A stretch of 64,000 bases of DNA from Dolichospermum sp. FACHB-1091 (lineage in GTDB: Bacteria; Cyanobacteriota; Cyanobacteriia; Cyanobacteriales; Nostocaceae), in NCBI RefSeq assembly GCF_014697585.1, contig NZ_JACJSB010000001.1, forward strand, positions 124,001-188,000, written 5' to 3'. Below, in pieces: positions 17,764 to 26,374 of this stretch. The position numbers and the translations under genes are program-made. Under the pieces are notes generated by a model. That model did not search any database. It worked only from the letters and a program-made list of their open reading frames with translations, and was not told where the DNA came from. Position 1 is the stretch's first letter; each line of letters starts with the position of its first letter.

Positions 17764-17799
17764 AATACTAACCTCTATTATAAAAAGGAGGTTAGTATT
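17764..17799 (+). terminator. Strong hairpin after ispH
   Basis: A perfect 12-bp stem pairs AATACTAACCTC (17764-17775) with GAGGTTAGTATT (17788-17799) across a 12-base loop. The tail ATAAAGTTTG is only weakly T-rich, so it is a possible terminator or 3'-end stabiliser. Confidence 0.5.
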
Positions 17800-18349
17800 A
17801 TAAAGTTTGTGCCATCACAATTGCTAATTGTTTACATCCCCCATTAGTATGATTATTGTCAGCTAATTTTATGAAAAACATATTCCTAATGACAGATGAC
17901 TACTGATATAATTCCGTAGTTATATTTTAAATATAGAGAATTTACTGAAGTTATGCAAAAAACTCACAGTTTACTTATTTATGAGATATCACAAACCAAA
18001 AATATTCAAAAATACTCAAAAAGACTAATTGACAATATTGCCTTTTTATGTTCACAAGTTAAAATCTCAGGGTAGCTCGATTGGAAAGCAATAAAAAACA
18101 ATTATTTGTTTCATGCAACTAAATGGAAAGTATTTATTTTTTGTTGTTAAAATCAAGTTTATTCAAACTTAAATGTGAAGCTGCCAAAAACTAATTACTA
18201 ATTGAGATCATAGCAATTATTAAGATTGTATGAACTCTTTGCTCTAATCTTGTGTTAATTATTGCTCAAATTATATCTAGATTTGCGAGTGATTTATTAC
18301 AGAGTTTAGTAATAGTTAAACACCCCAAAATTTAGTGATTGAAATAATT
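17800..18349. other. AT-rich spacer before the response regulator
   Basis: No supported gene. A 40-codon frame (17953-18075) lacks a good ribosome site and is unlikely. Near 17990-18020 there are AATATTCAAAAATACTCAAA steps with roughly 11-base spacing, loosely like the phased A-tracts at 37041. Confidence 0.4.
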
Positions 18350-19249
18350 ATGTACGAAGAATCAAAAAAAATTATCGTCATTGATAATGATGTTTTTAGT
18401 CGCAATTTCGTTTTAGATTCTCTTAGGTCTGAGGGTTATGATACCATAAGTGCAGAAAATGGGATTGTGGGACTGGAATTAATCAAACAATATTTACCTG
18501 ACTTGGTAATTTGTGATGTGGTCATGCCAGATATTGATGGTTATACTGTATTAAGTAACCTGCGGGAAGATTCATTCACAGCAATTATTCCTTTCATTTT
18601 TTTGACTGCTATTAATACAAAGGAGTCTTTACGAAAAGCCATGGAATTGGGAGCAGATGATTATTTAACTAAACCTGTAACAACGAATGAGTTACTGCGG
18701 GCTATTGCTATTAGATTACAAAAACAAGCTCTTTTTAGATATTGGTATGCTAAAAATTCCCATCAATTAGCACCAGCGGAATTATTGACCAAATCAGTAA
18801 ATTCTCAGTCGATTTTTCCTATTATTCCCAATTTGAAAAATGTTTTTGATTATATTGAAGCTAATTATCAAGAAGGAATTACTTCCTCTGACGTGGCCGA
18901 AGCTGTGGGCTATTCTTCTGCATATCTAACTCATCAAGTTGCGAAACAAACAGGAAAACCAATAAATGTTTGGATTATTAAACGGCGAATGGTAGCAGCC
19001 CTGGCTTTATTGAAAAATACGCATCAGACAATTGAAGAAATTGCCGCTCAAGTAGGTTATAAGGATACTTGTCATTTCTCCCGACAGTTTCGCCAACATC
19101 ATGGTTTATCTCCCGCCCATTGGCGGAAAAAACATCAGTTAACTTCAAGTTCAACAAATACCAAGTTGCAATTTATCAAAAATGAAAATAATTCACCATT
19201 AGCTAAACCTGTACCTGTAGTTAGTAAGACAGGGACAAGTTTTAAATGA
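18350..19249 (+). CDS. Response regulator with AraC-type DNA-binding domain
   Basis: A 299-residue transcriptional response regulator. The receiver domain (residues about 7-125) has the acidic pair Asp12/Asp14, phosphoacceptor Asp56 (ICDVVMPD), Thr86 and Lys108 (LTKP). A linker leads to two AraC-type helix-turn-helix motifs: SSDVAEAVGYSSAYLTHQVAK and IEEIAAQVGYKDTCHFSRQFR, ending LSPAHWRKK. I prefer ATG 18350 over GTG 18335 because the receiver strand starts close behind it; neither has a clear ribosome site. No kinase lies beside it, so it is an orphan. It ends 8 bases from a convergent gene. Confidence 0.9.
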   Translation: MYEESKKIIVIDNDVFSRNFVLDSLRSEGYDTISAENGIVGLELIKQYLPDLVICDVVMPDIDGYTVLSNLREDSFTAIIPFIFLTAINTKESLRKAMELGADDYLTKPVTTNELLRAIAIRLQKQALFRYWYAKNSHQLAPAELLTKSVNSQSIFPIIPNLKNVFDYIEANYQEGITSSDVAEAVGYSSAYLTHQVAKQTGKPINVWIIKRRMVAALALLKNTHQTIEEIAAQVGYKDTCHFSRQFRQHHGLSPAHWRKKHQLTSSSTNTKLQFIKNENNSPLAKPVPVVSKTGTSFK

Positions 19250-19257
19250 AATTAAAA

Positions 19258-19581
19258 TTAACTACTTTTAGGATTAGTTAATTGCTGAATAATCAGTTGA
19301 ATTGCTAAGGCTAATAAGCCCAAAGCAACTAATCCAAATATTCCCATTCCCAAGGCTACTACACCTACTACTAAAGTACGCACAGCCGAACCAATGTTAA
19401 TTACCATTTGGTTATCGGAATGGATGGGTTTACGGGCAAAGGTAGTGGCGATTGATATCATCAGAGAATAAGCCGCAAATGCAAATCCTCCTGACATAAT
19501 TGCCCCGGTTAGACAGCGTAAAGGGGTGGGTGGTACTTGAGTGGAAATATCTGCTGATGGTGTTTGTTTTGGTTCATTCAT
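19258..19581 (-). CDS. Small membrane protein, DUF3082-like
   Basis: A 107-residue protein with a soluble, Pro-rich N-terminus (about 20 residues) and two or three hydrophobic segments (GAIMSGGFAFAAYSLMISIA and VVGVVALGMGIFGLVALGLL). It resembles the cyanobacterial DUF3082 family, which is often found next to ispE as here; that family name is from memory. It has no known function. It lies 140 bases downstream of ispE on the same strand and could be cotranscribed, although a GCGGGC palindrome sits between the two genes. Confidence 0.65.
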   Translation of the reverse strand: MNEPKQTPSADISTQVPPTPLRCLTGAIMSGGFAFAAYSLMISIATTFARKPIHSDNQMVINIGSAVRTLVVGVVALGMGIFGLVALGLLALAIQLIIQQLTNPKSS

Positions 19582-19673
19582 AATAGTTTAAAATCGAAGA
19601 TGAATAGGTTTTAAGGTGTGAAGCAACTGGAAGCCGCTACTAAACTGTAATGCATTGAATTTGTATAATTCTA

Positions 19674-19698
19674 GCGGGCAGGATGCCCGCACCACAAG
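19674..19698. repeat. Dispersed palindrome, GCGGGCA-GGA-TGCCCGC copy
   Basis: GCGGGCA and TGCCCGC arms, followed by ACCACAAG, match the 7911 copy in reverse. It lies between ispE and the DUF3082-like gene. Confidence 0.7.
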
Positions 19699-19721
19699 AT
19701 CTAACCATATTAATGATCCAA

Positions 19722-20666
19722 TTAAGCTATTTTAATTCCATGTTTAATTGTCCGCGTTACAAACAATTCTAAATCTTGATCGGGAATAGCTTCACGTATT
19801 CGCTTCTTGACTATTTCTCCTTGATTTTGAGATTCGACAATAGCAAAAACTGAAGGACCAGAACCGGACATCATTGTTCCTAAAACTTCTTTTTGATTGG
19901 TGAATAATTCTCGTAATTGCAATACTTGGGGGTAAGCTGGTAGTACAACTTTCTCTAAATCATTATGTATTTTTTGGGCAATTTCTTCTGTATTTCGATG
20001 TAAAATGGCCTTGACCATGGCTTCTGAATGAAATGCACTAGCACGGGCAGCAAAAGTATCTGCATCTTGAATATAGTTAATGCCAAATTGTTGCCGATAG
20101 GTTTTATATGCCCAAGGTGTAGAAACTTCTAAACTGCGATATTTTGCTAATACTATATGTAGATTATCTAAACTTTGCAGAGGAGAAAGTTTTTCACCTC
20201 TACCAGTGGCAATAGCTGTTCCTCCACCAATACAAAATGGTACATCTGAACCGAGATTCGCGCCTAATTCTTCTAATTCTGATTGGGTTAATCCCAAATC
20301 CCAAAGTAAATCTATTCCTACTAATACGGCTGCGGCATTGGTAGAACCTCCAGCTAAACCAGCAGCGACCGGAATATTTTTTTTGATGGTAATATCAACA
20401 CCGCCAAAATTACTAAAAGCTTGAGGAAATTCCTTGGCCATTAAGTCGGCTGCTTTGTAAACTAGATTGGTTTGATCTGTGGGTACTTGGGGGTGATTAC
20501 AGTAGATACGAATATTTTCAGTGCTGGCAGTATGGATATCAATTTTGTCAGATAAATCTATGCTTTGGAGTATCATTGCTAATTCATGATATCCGTCAGC
20601 ACGACTGCCGATAATTTCCAAATACAGGTTGATTTTGGCTGGTGCAATTAAACTATAAGAACGCAT
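19722..20666 (-). CDS. ispE: 4-diphosphocytidyl-2-C-methyl-D-erythritol kinase (IspE)
   Basis: A 314-residue GHMP kinase that phosphorylates CDP-ME in the MEP isoprenoid pathway in the cytoplasm. The N-terminus APAKINLYLEIIGSRADGYHEL carries the catalytic-side Lys and substrate loop. The ATP loop is IPVAAGLAGGSTNAAAVL, and the C-terminal GHMP motif MMSGSGPSVFAIV is intact. It lies 114 bases downstream of rsmA on the same strand, a pairing seen in many bacteria. The gap holds a fragment of the ATTACC-type heptamer. With ispH 2 kb away, two MEP steps fall in this window. Confidence 0.95.
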   Translation of the reverse strand: MRSYSLIAPAKINLYLEIIGSRADGYHELAMILQSIDLSDKIDIHTASTENIRIYCNHPQVPTDQTNLVYKAADLMAKEFPQAFSNFGGVDITIKKNIPVAAGLAGGSTNAAAVLVGIDLLWDLGLTQSELEELGANLGSDVPFCIGGGTAIATGRGEKLSPLQSLDNLHIVLAKYRSLEVSTPWAYKTYRQQFGINYIQDADTFAARASAFHSEAMVKAILHRNTEEIAQKIHNDLEKVVLPAYPQVLQLRELFTNQKEVLGTMMSGSGPSVFAIVESQNQGEIVKKRIREAIPDQDLELFVTRTIKHGIKIA

Positions 20667-20780
20667 AATGTTTATTGATGTCTATTTGAACATTCATCAT
20701 ATTTGTGAAGGCTGGTAATGGGTAATTAGTAATTGGGAAAATTCCAGAGTTAAGACCAGTATTTTGATGATCTCTTCTTG

Positions 20781-21596
20781 CTATTGATTCCCTATGCTAT
20801 TTACCAGTGATACCCATTGTATAACACTGAGGTCTTCAGCGCGAACTTGGGGATTTATTTCTAATTGTTCCAGAAATTGTGTCAAGCGATCGCGGTCAAT
20901 GACTGATTGTAAATTATTTCTTAACATTTTGCGTTTTGACCCAAATCCCAATTTAACTAAATTTTCTAATTTTTGGGGGTCATGGGCTGGAATTGCTATT
21001 TTTTTAGGAGTCAACCGCACTACAGCCGAATCTACCTTGGGTGGTGGTACAAATGCAGCAGCGGGAACTGTACAAATTAACTCACAATCTGCCAAATATT
21101 GCACCCGTACGGACAATGCGCCAAAAGTTCGAGAACCCGGTTTAGCATATAATCTTTCTGCTACTTCTTTTTGGACTAATAAAACAATAGAATCAAAAGG
21201 TTTTGGGTTAGGATGAGAAATAGTTCCCAGTAACTTTTCAATAATTGGACCGGTGATATTATAGGGAATATTCGCAACAACTTTATTCTGGTTTTGAAAA
21301 TTAGCAAATGCTGTTAATTGTGACGGTAAATCAAGAGTCAGAAAATCACCTTGTAAGAGTAAGAAATTCTCTTTTTCACCTATTTGTTTGACGAGTAATT
21401 TACACAAATCTCGGTCAATTTCTACTGCGAGTAAGGATCTCACCAGTGGTAATAAACGACGGGTTAAGATTCCTGTACCGGGTCCAATTTCCAGAATTTT
21501 ATCACTTTCTTGACAATTAGCGGCTTGGACAATTGCGTTAAGGGCTTTATCACTTTTTAACCAATGTTGAGCAAACTGTTTACGGGGTTGAATCAT
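20781..21596 (-). CDS. rsmA: 16S rRNA (adenine1518/1519-N6)-dimethyltransferase (RsmA/KsgA)
   Basis: A 271-residue rRNA methyltransferase that dimethylates two adjacent adenines in the 3'-terminal helix of 16S rRNA during 30S maturation. The N-terminus RKQFAQHWLKS is the family start. Motif I is ILEIGPGTGILT, and motif IV is NIPYNITGPI, the N6-adenine form. The C-terminal helical domain has KLGFGSKRKMLRNNL. The length is standard. It is probably the first gene of an rsmA-ispE unit. A HIP1 site lies within it. Confidence 0.95.
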   Translation of the reverse strand: MIQPRKQFAQHWLKSDKALNAIVQAANCQESDKILEIGPGTGILTRRLLPLVRSLLAVEIDRDLCKLLVKQIGEKENFLLLQGDFLTLDLPSQLTAFANFQNQNKVVANIPYNITGPIIEKLLGTISHPNPKPFDSIVLLVQKEVAERLYAKPGSRTFGALSVRVQYLADCELICTVPAAAFVPPPKVDSAVVRLTPKKIAIPAHDPQKLENLVKLGFGSKRKMLRNNLQSVIDRDRLTQFLEQLEINPQVRAEDLSVIQWVSLVNSIGNQ

Positions 21597-21698
21597 GTTG
21601 TTACATAATATTGCAATAAAAATGTTATCATGCCTTTGGGATTTTGTGTATTTTATATTTCCTTAGAAAGAATCATTGGGTATGCTTTACCTGTATCA

Positions 21699-21753
21699 CT
21701 CTCTCGGTGCTGTTTATTATCTATTCACAGCTTAATACTGAGAGAGCTTTTTT
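21699..21753 (+). terminator. Intrinsic terminator on the plus strand without an obvious gene
   Basis: CTCTCTCGGT (21699-21708) pairs with ACTGAGAGAG (21737-21746) with one G-U pair, followed by CTTTTTT. The T-run faces the plus strand, but the flanking genes rsmA and the small membrane protein are both on the minus strand. A short plus-strand RNA from the rsmA upstream region is possible; an unrelated 66-codon frame across it is not credible. Confidence 0.5.
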
Positions 21754-21795
21754 ACACCATTAGGGACTTTTCAAACATCCTCTTAAAGAATTGGC

Positions 21796-22008
21796 TTAAA
21801 ACCAATTTTTGTTCAGTAATTTGTTACTAACAATGACCACAAACATCAACAAACCAAACTGAATTGGCCAAGGTGCTAATACTAAACTCACAATGAAAAT
21901 AACGGCTGTGAAAACACCTGCAATATAAGTGATTTCATCATCATTTCTTCTGAAGAGATAACCAGTCATTACACCTGTAACTAATGTCATTAAGAAAAAT
22001 AAAGGCAT
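21796..22008 (-). CDS. Small conserved-type membrane protein
   Basis: A 70-residue protein with two or three hydrophobic segments (LFFLMTLVTGVMTGYLF; YIAGVFTAVIFIVSLVLA; FGLLMFVVIVSNKLL) joined by short polar loops, one with RRNDDE. I do not recognise a named family. A good ribosome site, GAGGTGA, stands about 6 bases before the ATG on the minus strand, which supports a real gene. Its stop codon lies in the loop of a small AATTGG/CCAATT hairpin. Confidence 0.6.
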   Translation of the reverse strand: MPLFFLMTLVTGVMTGYLFRRNDDEITYIAGVFTAVIFIVSLVLAPWPIQFGLLMFVVIVSNKLLNKNWF

Positions 22009-22272
22009 TTTAACTCACCTCTAAACTACAAACTACTGTTTAATGTCAGTAGATTTTCACCATTTTCGGCAACGTTATTTATGTTATACTTAACTAAGGG
22101 AAAATGGCAATACATTCAATATTAAGCTATAGTGTAGCTATTTGCAAATGGTCTCATGATTTGGGATATGAAACTAATGACGTGACTAACAACCCTATTC
22201 TTATTTAAGTGATATAATAATATCTATTGATGCTCATATGAATTTCTGAAACTCCTTTAATTGAAATAACAA

Positions 22273-24432
22273 ATGTTGAATATTTCTCAACTCCTTGCAA
22301 GTGAATTAAAACTTAAACCCCACCAGGTACAAAACGCGCTGGAACTTTTAGCCGAAGGGGCGACAATTCCCTTTATTGCGCGTTATCGTAAAGAACGAAC
22401 AGATGAAATGGATGAAATGCAATTACGGGATTTACAAGATAGATATAATTACTTAACAGAATTGGAAGAAAGAAAAAAAGTAATTGTGAATGCGATCGCT
22501 CAACAAGATAAACTTACTCCAGAACTAAACACAAAAATAGCATCTTGTTTACAAAAAACTGAACTGGAAGATTTATATTTACCCTATCGTCCTAAACGTC
22601 GTACCCGCGCTACCATTGCTAGAGAAAAAGGTTTAGAACCTCTGGCAATATTCATTAAATCTGTGAATGTAAGAAATGGTATTTCTGTATCGTTGGAAGC
22701 AGAAGCAGCAAAATATATTTCCGAAACTTTAGCAGTAAAAAATACAGATGAAGCCTTAAAAGGTGCATCAGATATTTTAGCGGAAGAAGTAGCAGAGAAA
22801 GCCGAATTACGGGCATATATCCGCGAATATCTTTTAGAAAATGGGGTGTTTATTTCTCGCATTAAAGATGAACATCCCGAAGGGACAACCAAATTTGAAA
22901 TGTACCGAAATTATCAAATTAAAGTCAAAAATATTGCCCCTCATAATATGTTGGCTTTATGTCGAGGAGAAGATGAAAAAATTCTCAGTTTTGAAATTGC
23001 TTTTGATGAAGATTTTGTTCTGGTTTATTTAGAATCACAAGAAATAAAAACCAAAGTTAGCAACATTAGAAACTTTTATCAAGGAATGTTAAAAGATGGT
23101 TTTAATCGCTTAATGAAAACCTCATTAATTAGCGAAGTCATTAAAGATAAAAAAACCTATGCTGACATAGAATCAATCAAAACCTTTGAAACCAATTTGC
23201 GAGAATTACTATTATCAGCACCAGCGGGAATGAAACCGACAATGGCCATAGATCCTGGCTTTAGAACTGGTTGTAAAGTAGCTATTTTAGATGAAACTGG
23301 CAAATTCTTAGAATATCAAGCCGTGTTTCCCCACCAAGCAGCAGAACAACGCCAAAAAGCGGCACAAACTATCAAAAAATTACTGGAAAAATACCAAATT
23401 CAATTAATAGCTATTGGTAACGGTACAGCCTCACGGGAAACAGAGGAATTTATCGCCGAAATATTACCAAATATAGCCCATAAACCAGTTAAAGTTATGG
23501 TAAATGAATCTGGTGCATCTATATATTCTGCTAGTGAAGTAGCAAGGGAAGAATTTCCTGATTTAGATATTACCGTGCGGGGTGCAATTAGTATTGGTCG
23601 CAGATTACAAGATCCTTTAGCAGAACTAGTTAAAATAGATCCTAAATCAATTGGTGTGGGACAATATCAACATGACGTTGATCAAAAATTACTGAAAAAG
23701 AAATTAGATGAAACCGTAGAAAGTTGCGTTAACTATGTGGGTGTAGATTTGAATACTGCTTCCAAAGAACTGCTAACATTTGTTTCAGGAATTACCCCAA
23801 CTATAGCCAATAATATTATCACCTATCGCAACGAAAATGGAGCATTTACAAATCGTCGTCAACTTTTAAAAGTAGCAAAACTAGGACCAAAAGCTTTTGA
23901 ACAAGCCGCAGGTTTTTTAAAAATTCGTGATAGTGAAAACCCCTTAGATAATACCGCAGTTCATCCAGAAAGTTACCCTTTAGTAAAGTCTATAGCTGCT
24001 GATTTAGGATTATCTTTAAATCAAGTGACACAAATAGCTGAAAACCTCAAAAAGGCCAACATTAAAAAATACATTACCGACACCATTGGAGAACCAACCC
24101 TGCGGGATATTCTCAGGGAATTAGAAAAACCAGGAAGAGATCCTCGTGCTGAATTTAAATATGCTACCTTTAAGGAAGGAATCAAAGAAATTAGAGATCT
24201 AACCGTAGGAATGGAACTAGAAGGAATTATTACCAATGTTGCTAATTTCGGTGCTTTCGTTGATATTGGTGTACATCAAGATGGTTTAGTGCATATTTCC
24301 CAACTTGCTGATAAATTTGTGGATGATCCCAAAAAAATCGTCAAAGTTGGACAAGTTGTAAAAGTACAGGTTTTAGAAATCAACGAAAAACTCAAACGCA
24401 TAAGTTTATCAATGAAAGGAATCAAACAATAA
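22273..24432 (+). CDS. tex: Tex family S1 RNA-binding protein
   Basis: A 719-residue Tex (transcription accessory, Spt6-related) protein. The order is: N-terminal helical/HTH part with IPFIARYRKERTDEMDEMQLRDL (residues about 32-56), the YqgF/RNase H-like core (MAIDPGFRTGCKVAILD near 332), the helix-hairpin-helix pair (VGVDLNTASKELL; VAKLGPKAFEQAAGFL), and a C-terminal S1 domain (GMELEGIITNVANFGAFVDIGVHQDGLVHISQL). It binds nucleic acid and acts in transcription or RNA turnover; its precise role in cyanobacteria is unsettled. It appears monocistronic. Confidence 0.95.
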   Translation: MLNISQLLASELKLKPHQVQNALELLAEGATIPFIARYRKERTDEMDEMQLRDLQDRYNYLTELEERKKVIVNAIAQQDKLTPELNTKIASCLQKTELEDLYLPYRPKRRTRATIAREKGLEPLAIFIKSVNVRNGISVSLEAEAAKYISETLAVKNTDEALKGASDILAEEVAEKAELRAYIREYLLENGVFISRIKDEHPEGTTKFEMYRNYQIKVKNIAPHNMLALCRGEDEKILSFEIAFDEDFVLVYLESQEIKTKVSNIRNFYQGMLKDGFNRLMKTSLISEVIKDKKTYADIESIKTFETNLRELLLSAPAGMKPTMAIDPGFRTGCKVAILDETGKFLEYQAVFPHQAAEQRQKAAQTIKKLLEKYQIQLIAIGNGTASRETEEFIAEILPNIAHKPVKVMVNESGASIYSASEVAREEFPDLDITVRGAISIGRRLQDPLAELVKIDPKSIGVGQYQHDVDQKLLKKKLDETVESCVNYVGVDLNTASKELLTFVSGITPTIANNIITYRNENGAFTNRRQLLKVAKLGPKAFEQAAGFLKIRDSENPLDNTAVHPESYPLVKSIAADLGLSLNQVTQIAENLKKANIKKYITDTIGEPTLRDILRELEKPGRDPRAEFKYATFKEGIKEIRDLTVGMELEGIITNVANFGAFVDIGVHQDGLVHISQLADKFVDDPKKIVKVGQVVKVQVLEINEKLKRISLSMKGIKQ

Positions 24433-24584
24433 ATTCTCTTTGCGACCCTGACTGAAAAAATCCTACTTTCTTGTTTTTTGACAGGAGTATAAACTCTTTA
24501 ATTTCTTCTGCTAAACTTCTTACCTGGAAAGTATTGCTAATTTCATTTGATACACTTCTATTTTGTCATCCCGTCAGCATAAAA

Positions 24585-24812
24585 TTATATTATGACCTCA
24601 AAAGAATGAACTTCTAAAACAGAACCAATCATTGCAGTTGTCATTAAGTCTTCTCTTACCTGTCCTGTGACTTTGACTTTTTGTCCTGATTTGAGTAGGT
24701 TTTTATCAGCACTTTTGGGGATTTGGTAAGTGACACCATCTTCTGTCACAAAAGCCCAGACACCAAGGCCAATATTTCGACGTTCAATAGTACCAGTAAT
24801 TGTAATGTTCAT
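24585..24812 (-). CDS. Small OB-fold-like protein
   Basis: A 75-residue, beta-rich protein. The alternation in ITITGTIERRNIGLGVWAFVTEDGVTYQI and KVKVTGQVREDLMTTAMIGSVLEVHSFEVI looks like a five-strand OB fold, as in small soluble DUF5818-type proteins; that assignment is by pattern only. No catalytic residues are evident. It follows the methyltransferase gene by 38 bases on the same strand and is probably cotranscribed. Confidence 0.6.
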   Translation of the reverse strand: MNITITGTIERRNIGLGVWAFVTEDGVTYQIPKSADKNLLKSGQKVKVTGQVREDLMTTAMIGSVLEVHSFEVII

Positions 24813-24850
24813 AAAGTTTAATTTTTTACTTAATTCCTAATTATTTAAGA

Positions 24851-25597
24851 TTATGACAATTCCTGAGAAAAGCATAATAATTGTGTAGTGTTTAGGTGGT
24901 CACGGTAGAGGCATTTAAACTGATTAAAACCCGATTTTTGACAGATTTCTTGGATAGTTTGTTGAGTTTCGGGAAAATCGCTCGTGGAAATATGCTCCTC
25001 GACCATTGAATACTCTTCTGGGGTGAGTAAAGACCAGTATTTTTGCACATTATCTAGGTAGCGGACAATGTAACTATCTCGGTCTTCTGTTTCTTGACGA
25101 ATAATATCAATTAATATCAAAACACCGCCCGGAATCAGTAGATGTTGTAGCTGGTTAATAAAATGCTCTTTTTGCAGAAGCTGAAGATGGTGTAGCGCGA
25201 AAGAGATGAAAATTACATCAAATCTATGCTCTTGATCTGATGCCAAAGCAGGGACTACTTCTGAGAAATCTCCCTGAATTAAAGTTATGTCACAATTAAT
25301 TTTTTCTAAATTCCCTTGGGCAATTTCTAATGCAGCTATGGATAAGTCTACACCATGGTAGGAGGCAATATTAGTATTTGATAATACCAGACTAGTGAAA
25401 CTGGCATCACCACATCCTAAATCAAGCATTTTAAAGGGTTTTTCAAAGTTGCTAAGAAGAAATTTATGTAGTATTGCATAAATTTCATTATGACCCATGT
25501 AATTATTATTGAGTACCTTTTGATAAATTTTCCACTGCTTGTTGAAAAACTTTTCTACTAGCAAGGATTCATTTTCGCTATTTTTTAGCTGTGTCAT
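24851..25597 (-). CDS. Class I SAM-dependent methyltransferase
   Basis: A 248-residue methyltransferase with the Rossmann motif MLDLGCGDASFTS (about residues 57-69), the acidic residue after strand 2 in YHGVDLS, and DVIFISFALHHL as motif IV/post region. The later part, LLIPGGVLILIDIIRQE, is typical of small-molecule methyltransferases of the Methyltransf_11/25 type. The substrate is unknown. The C-terminus carries HLNTTQLLCFSQEL. It heads a likely two-gene unit with the OB-fold protein. Confidence 0.8.
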   Translation of the reverse strand: MTQLKNSENESLLVEKFFNKQWKIYQKVLNNNYMGHNEIYAILHKFLLSNFEKPFKMLDLGCGDASFTSLVLSNTNIASYHGVDLSIAALEIAQGNLEKINCDITLIQGDFSEVVPALASDQEHRFDVIFISFALHHLQLLQKEHFINQLQHLLIPGGVLILIDIIRQETEDRDSYIVRYLDNVQKYWSLLTPEEYSMVEEHISTSDFPETQQTIQEICQKSGFNQFKCLYRDHLNTTQLLCFSQELS

Positions 25598-26374
25598 AAT
25601 TGTGAGTTTTAGGGGAGGACGTTTTTTAACAGATTTTAACAGAACTATTGAAACAGATCGCTAGTAAATGAGCTACAAATATCATATTATAATATGAGGA
25701 ACAAAACCCAACCTAAATTTACTGAGGTAAGGACTTTAGGTGTAGCATAGCGATCGCCATATAATATAATAGCTAAATAGTAGGGTGTGTTAGTGACAGC
25801 GTAACGCACCATTGTAAATCATTGACATAATCATAAAATCCCCCTCCTCATCCTGTAAATCCTTTCATCCTGGACATTATCTCGACTTACTTCGGCAAGC
25901 TCAGTACAAGTCGCTCGATAACCACCTGATATGGCTAACGCCACGCTTCGCTATCAGACAATATAAAAGCATAAATGTTACTAAGGTCACTTTTGTGACA
26001 TAATACGGATCATAAATAACACGGTAAAATATTTAAAAAATACGGTTGTGTCTATGATTAAATCAATTACAATGTTAAAGAACAGGAAATTGATATCTTG
26101 ACTTGACCCAGGTTTTACGTAAAGTTACTCATTCTTTAACCAATAAAATTAAAATAAAAAACTTACTTGTTATCAGGTGCAAAGGAAAAAAATATGTTCA
26201 ACAACTCTTTTCTCCTTCAAACCGCGACAACGATTGTTTTTATCGATGCCTCTGCATAGTGGGGAATTTTGTTTCGCGCAGAGATGAAAAGGCGCAAAGA
26301 AACAAAATCTAAGATTCTCTTAGTCTTTTGTTCAGATCATAATTTTAAGTCATATTCTACAGAAGTTTAAATCC
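25598..26374. other. Repeat-bearing spacer before the giant gene
   Basis: No gene is supported. The spacer holds a GGTGTGTTAG...TAACGCACC palindrome (about 25784-25812), a conserved stretch with CATCCTGTAAATCC and CATCCTGGA (25840-25880), and the CTGATA...TATCAG palindrome at 25926-25957. A related series, in the same order, lies just past the giant gene. A 69-codon frame at 26103 has no codon or ribosome-site support. Confidence 0.5.
25926..25957. repeat. Dispersed palindrome with GGCTAACGCCACGCTTCGC core
   Basis: Ends CTGATA and TATCAG enclose the GGCTAACGCC / GCTTCGC core. Related copies lie at 34941-34990 and inside the MITE at 45487-45724. Confidence 0.65.

Noticed and set aside
17953-18075. 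40-codon frame in the spacer before the response regulator
   Set aside because: No good ribosome site and a composition like the surrounding AT-rich DNA; not enough to call.
26103-26312. 69-codon frame before the giant gene
   Set aside because: Non-ATG start, no ribosome site, and it includes dispersed-repeat sequence (CGCAGAGATGAAAAGGCGCA).
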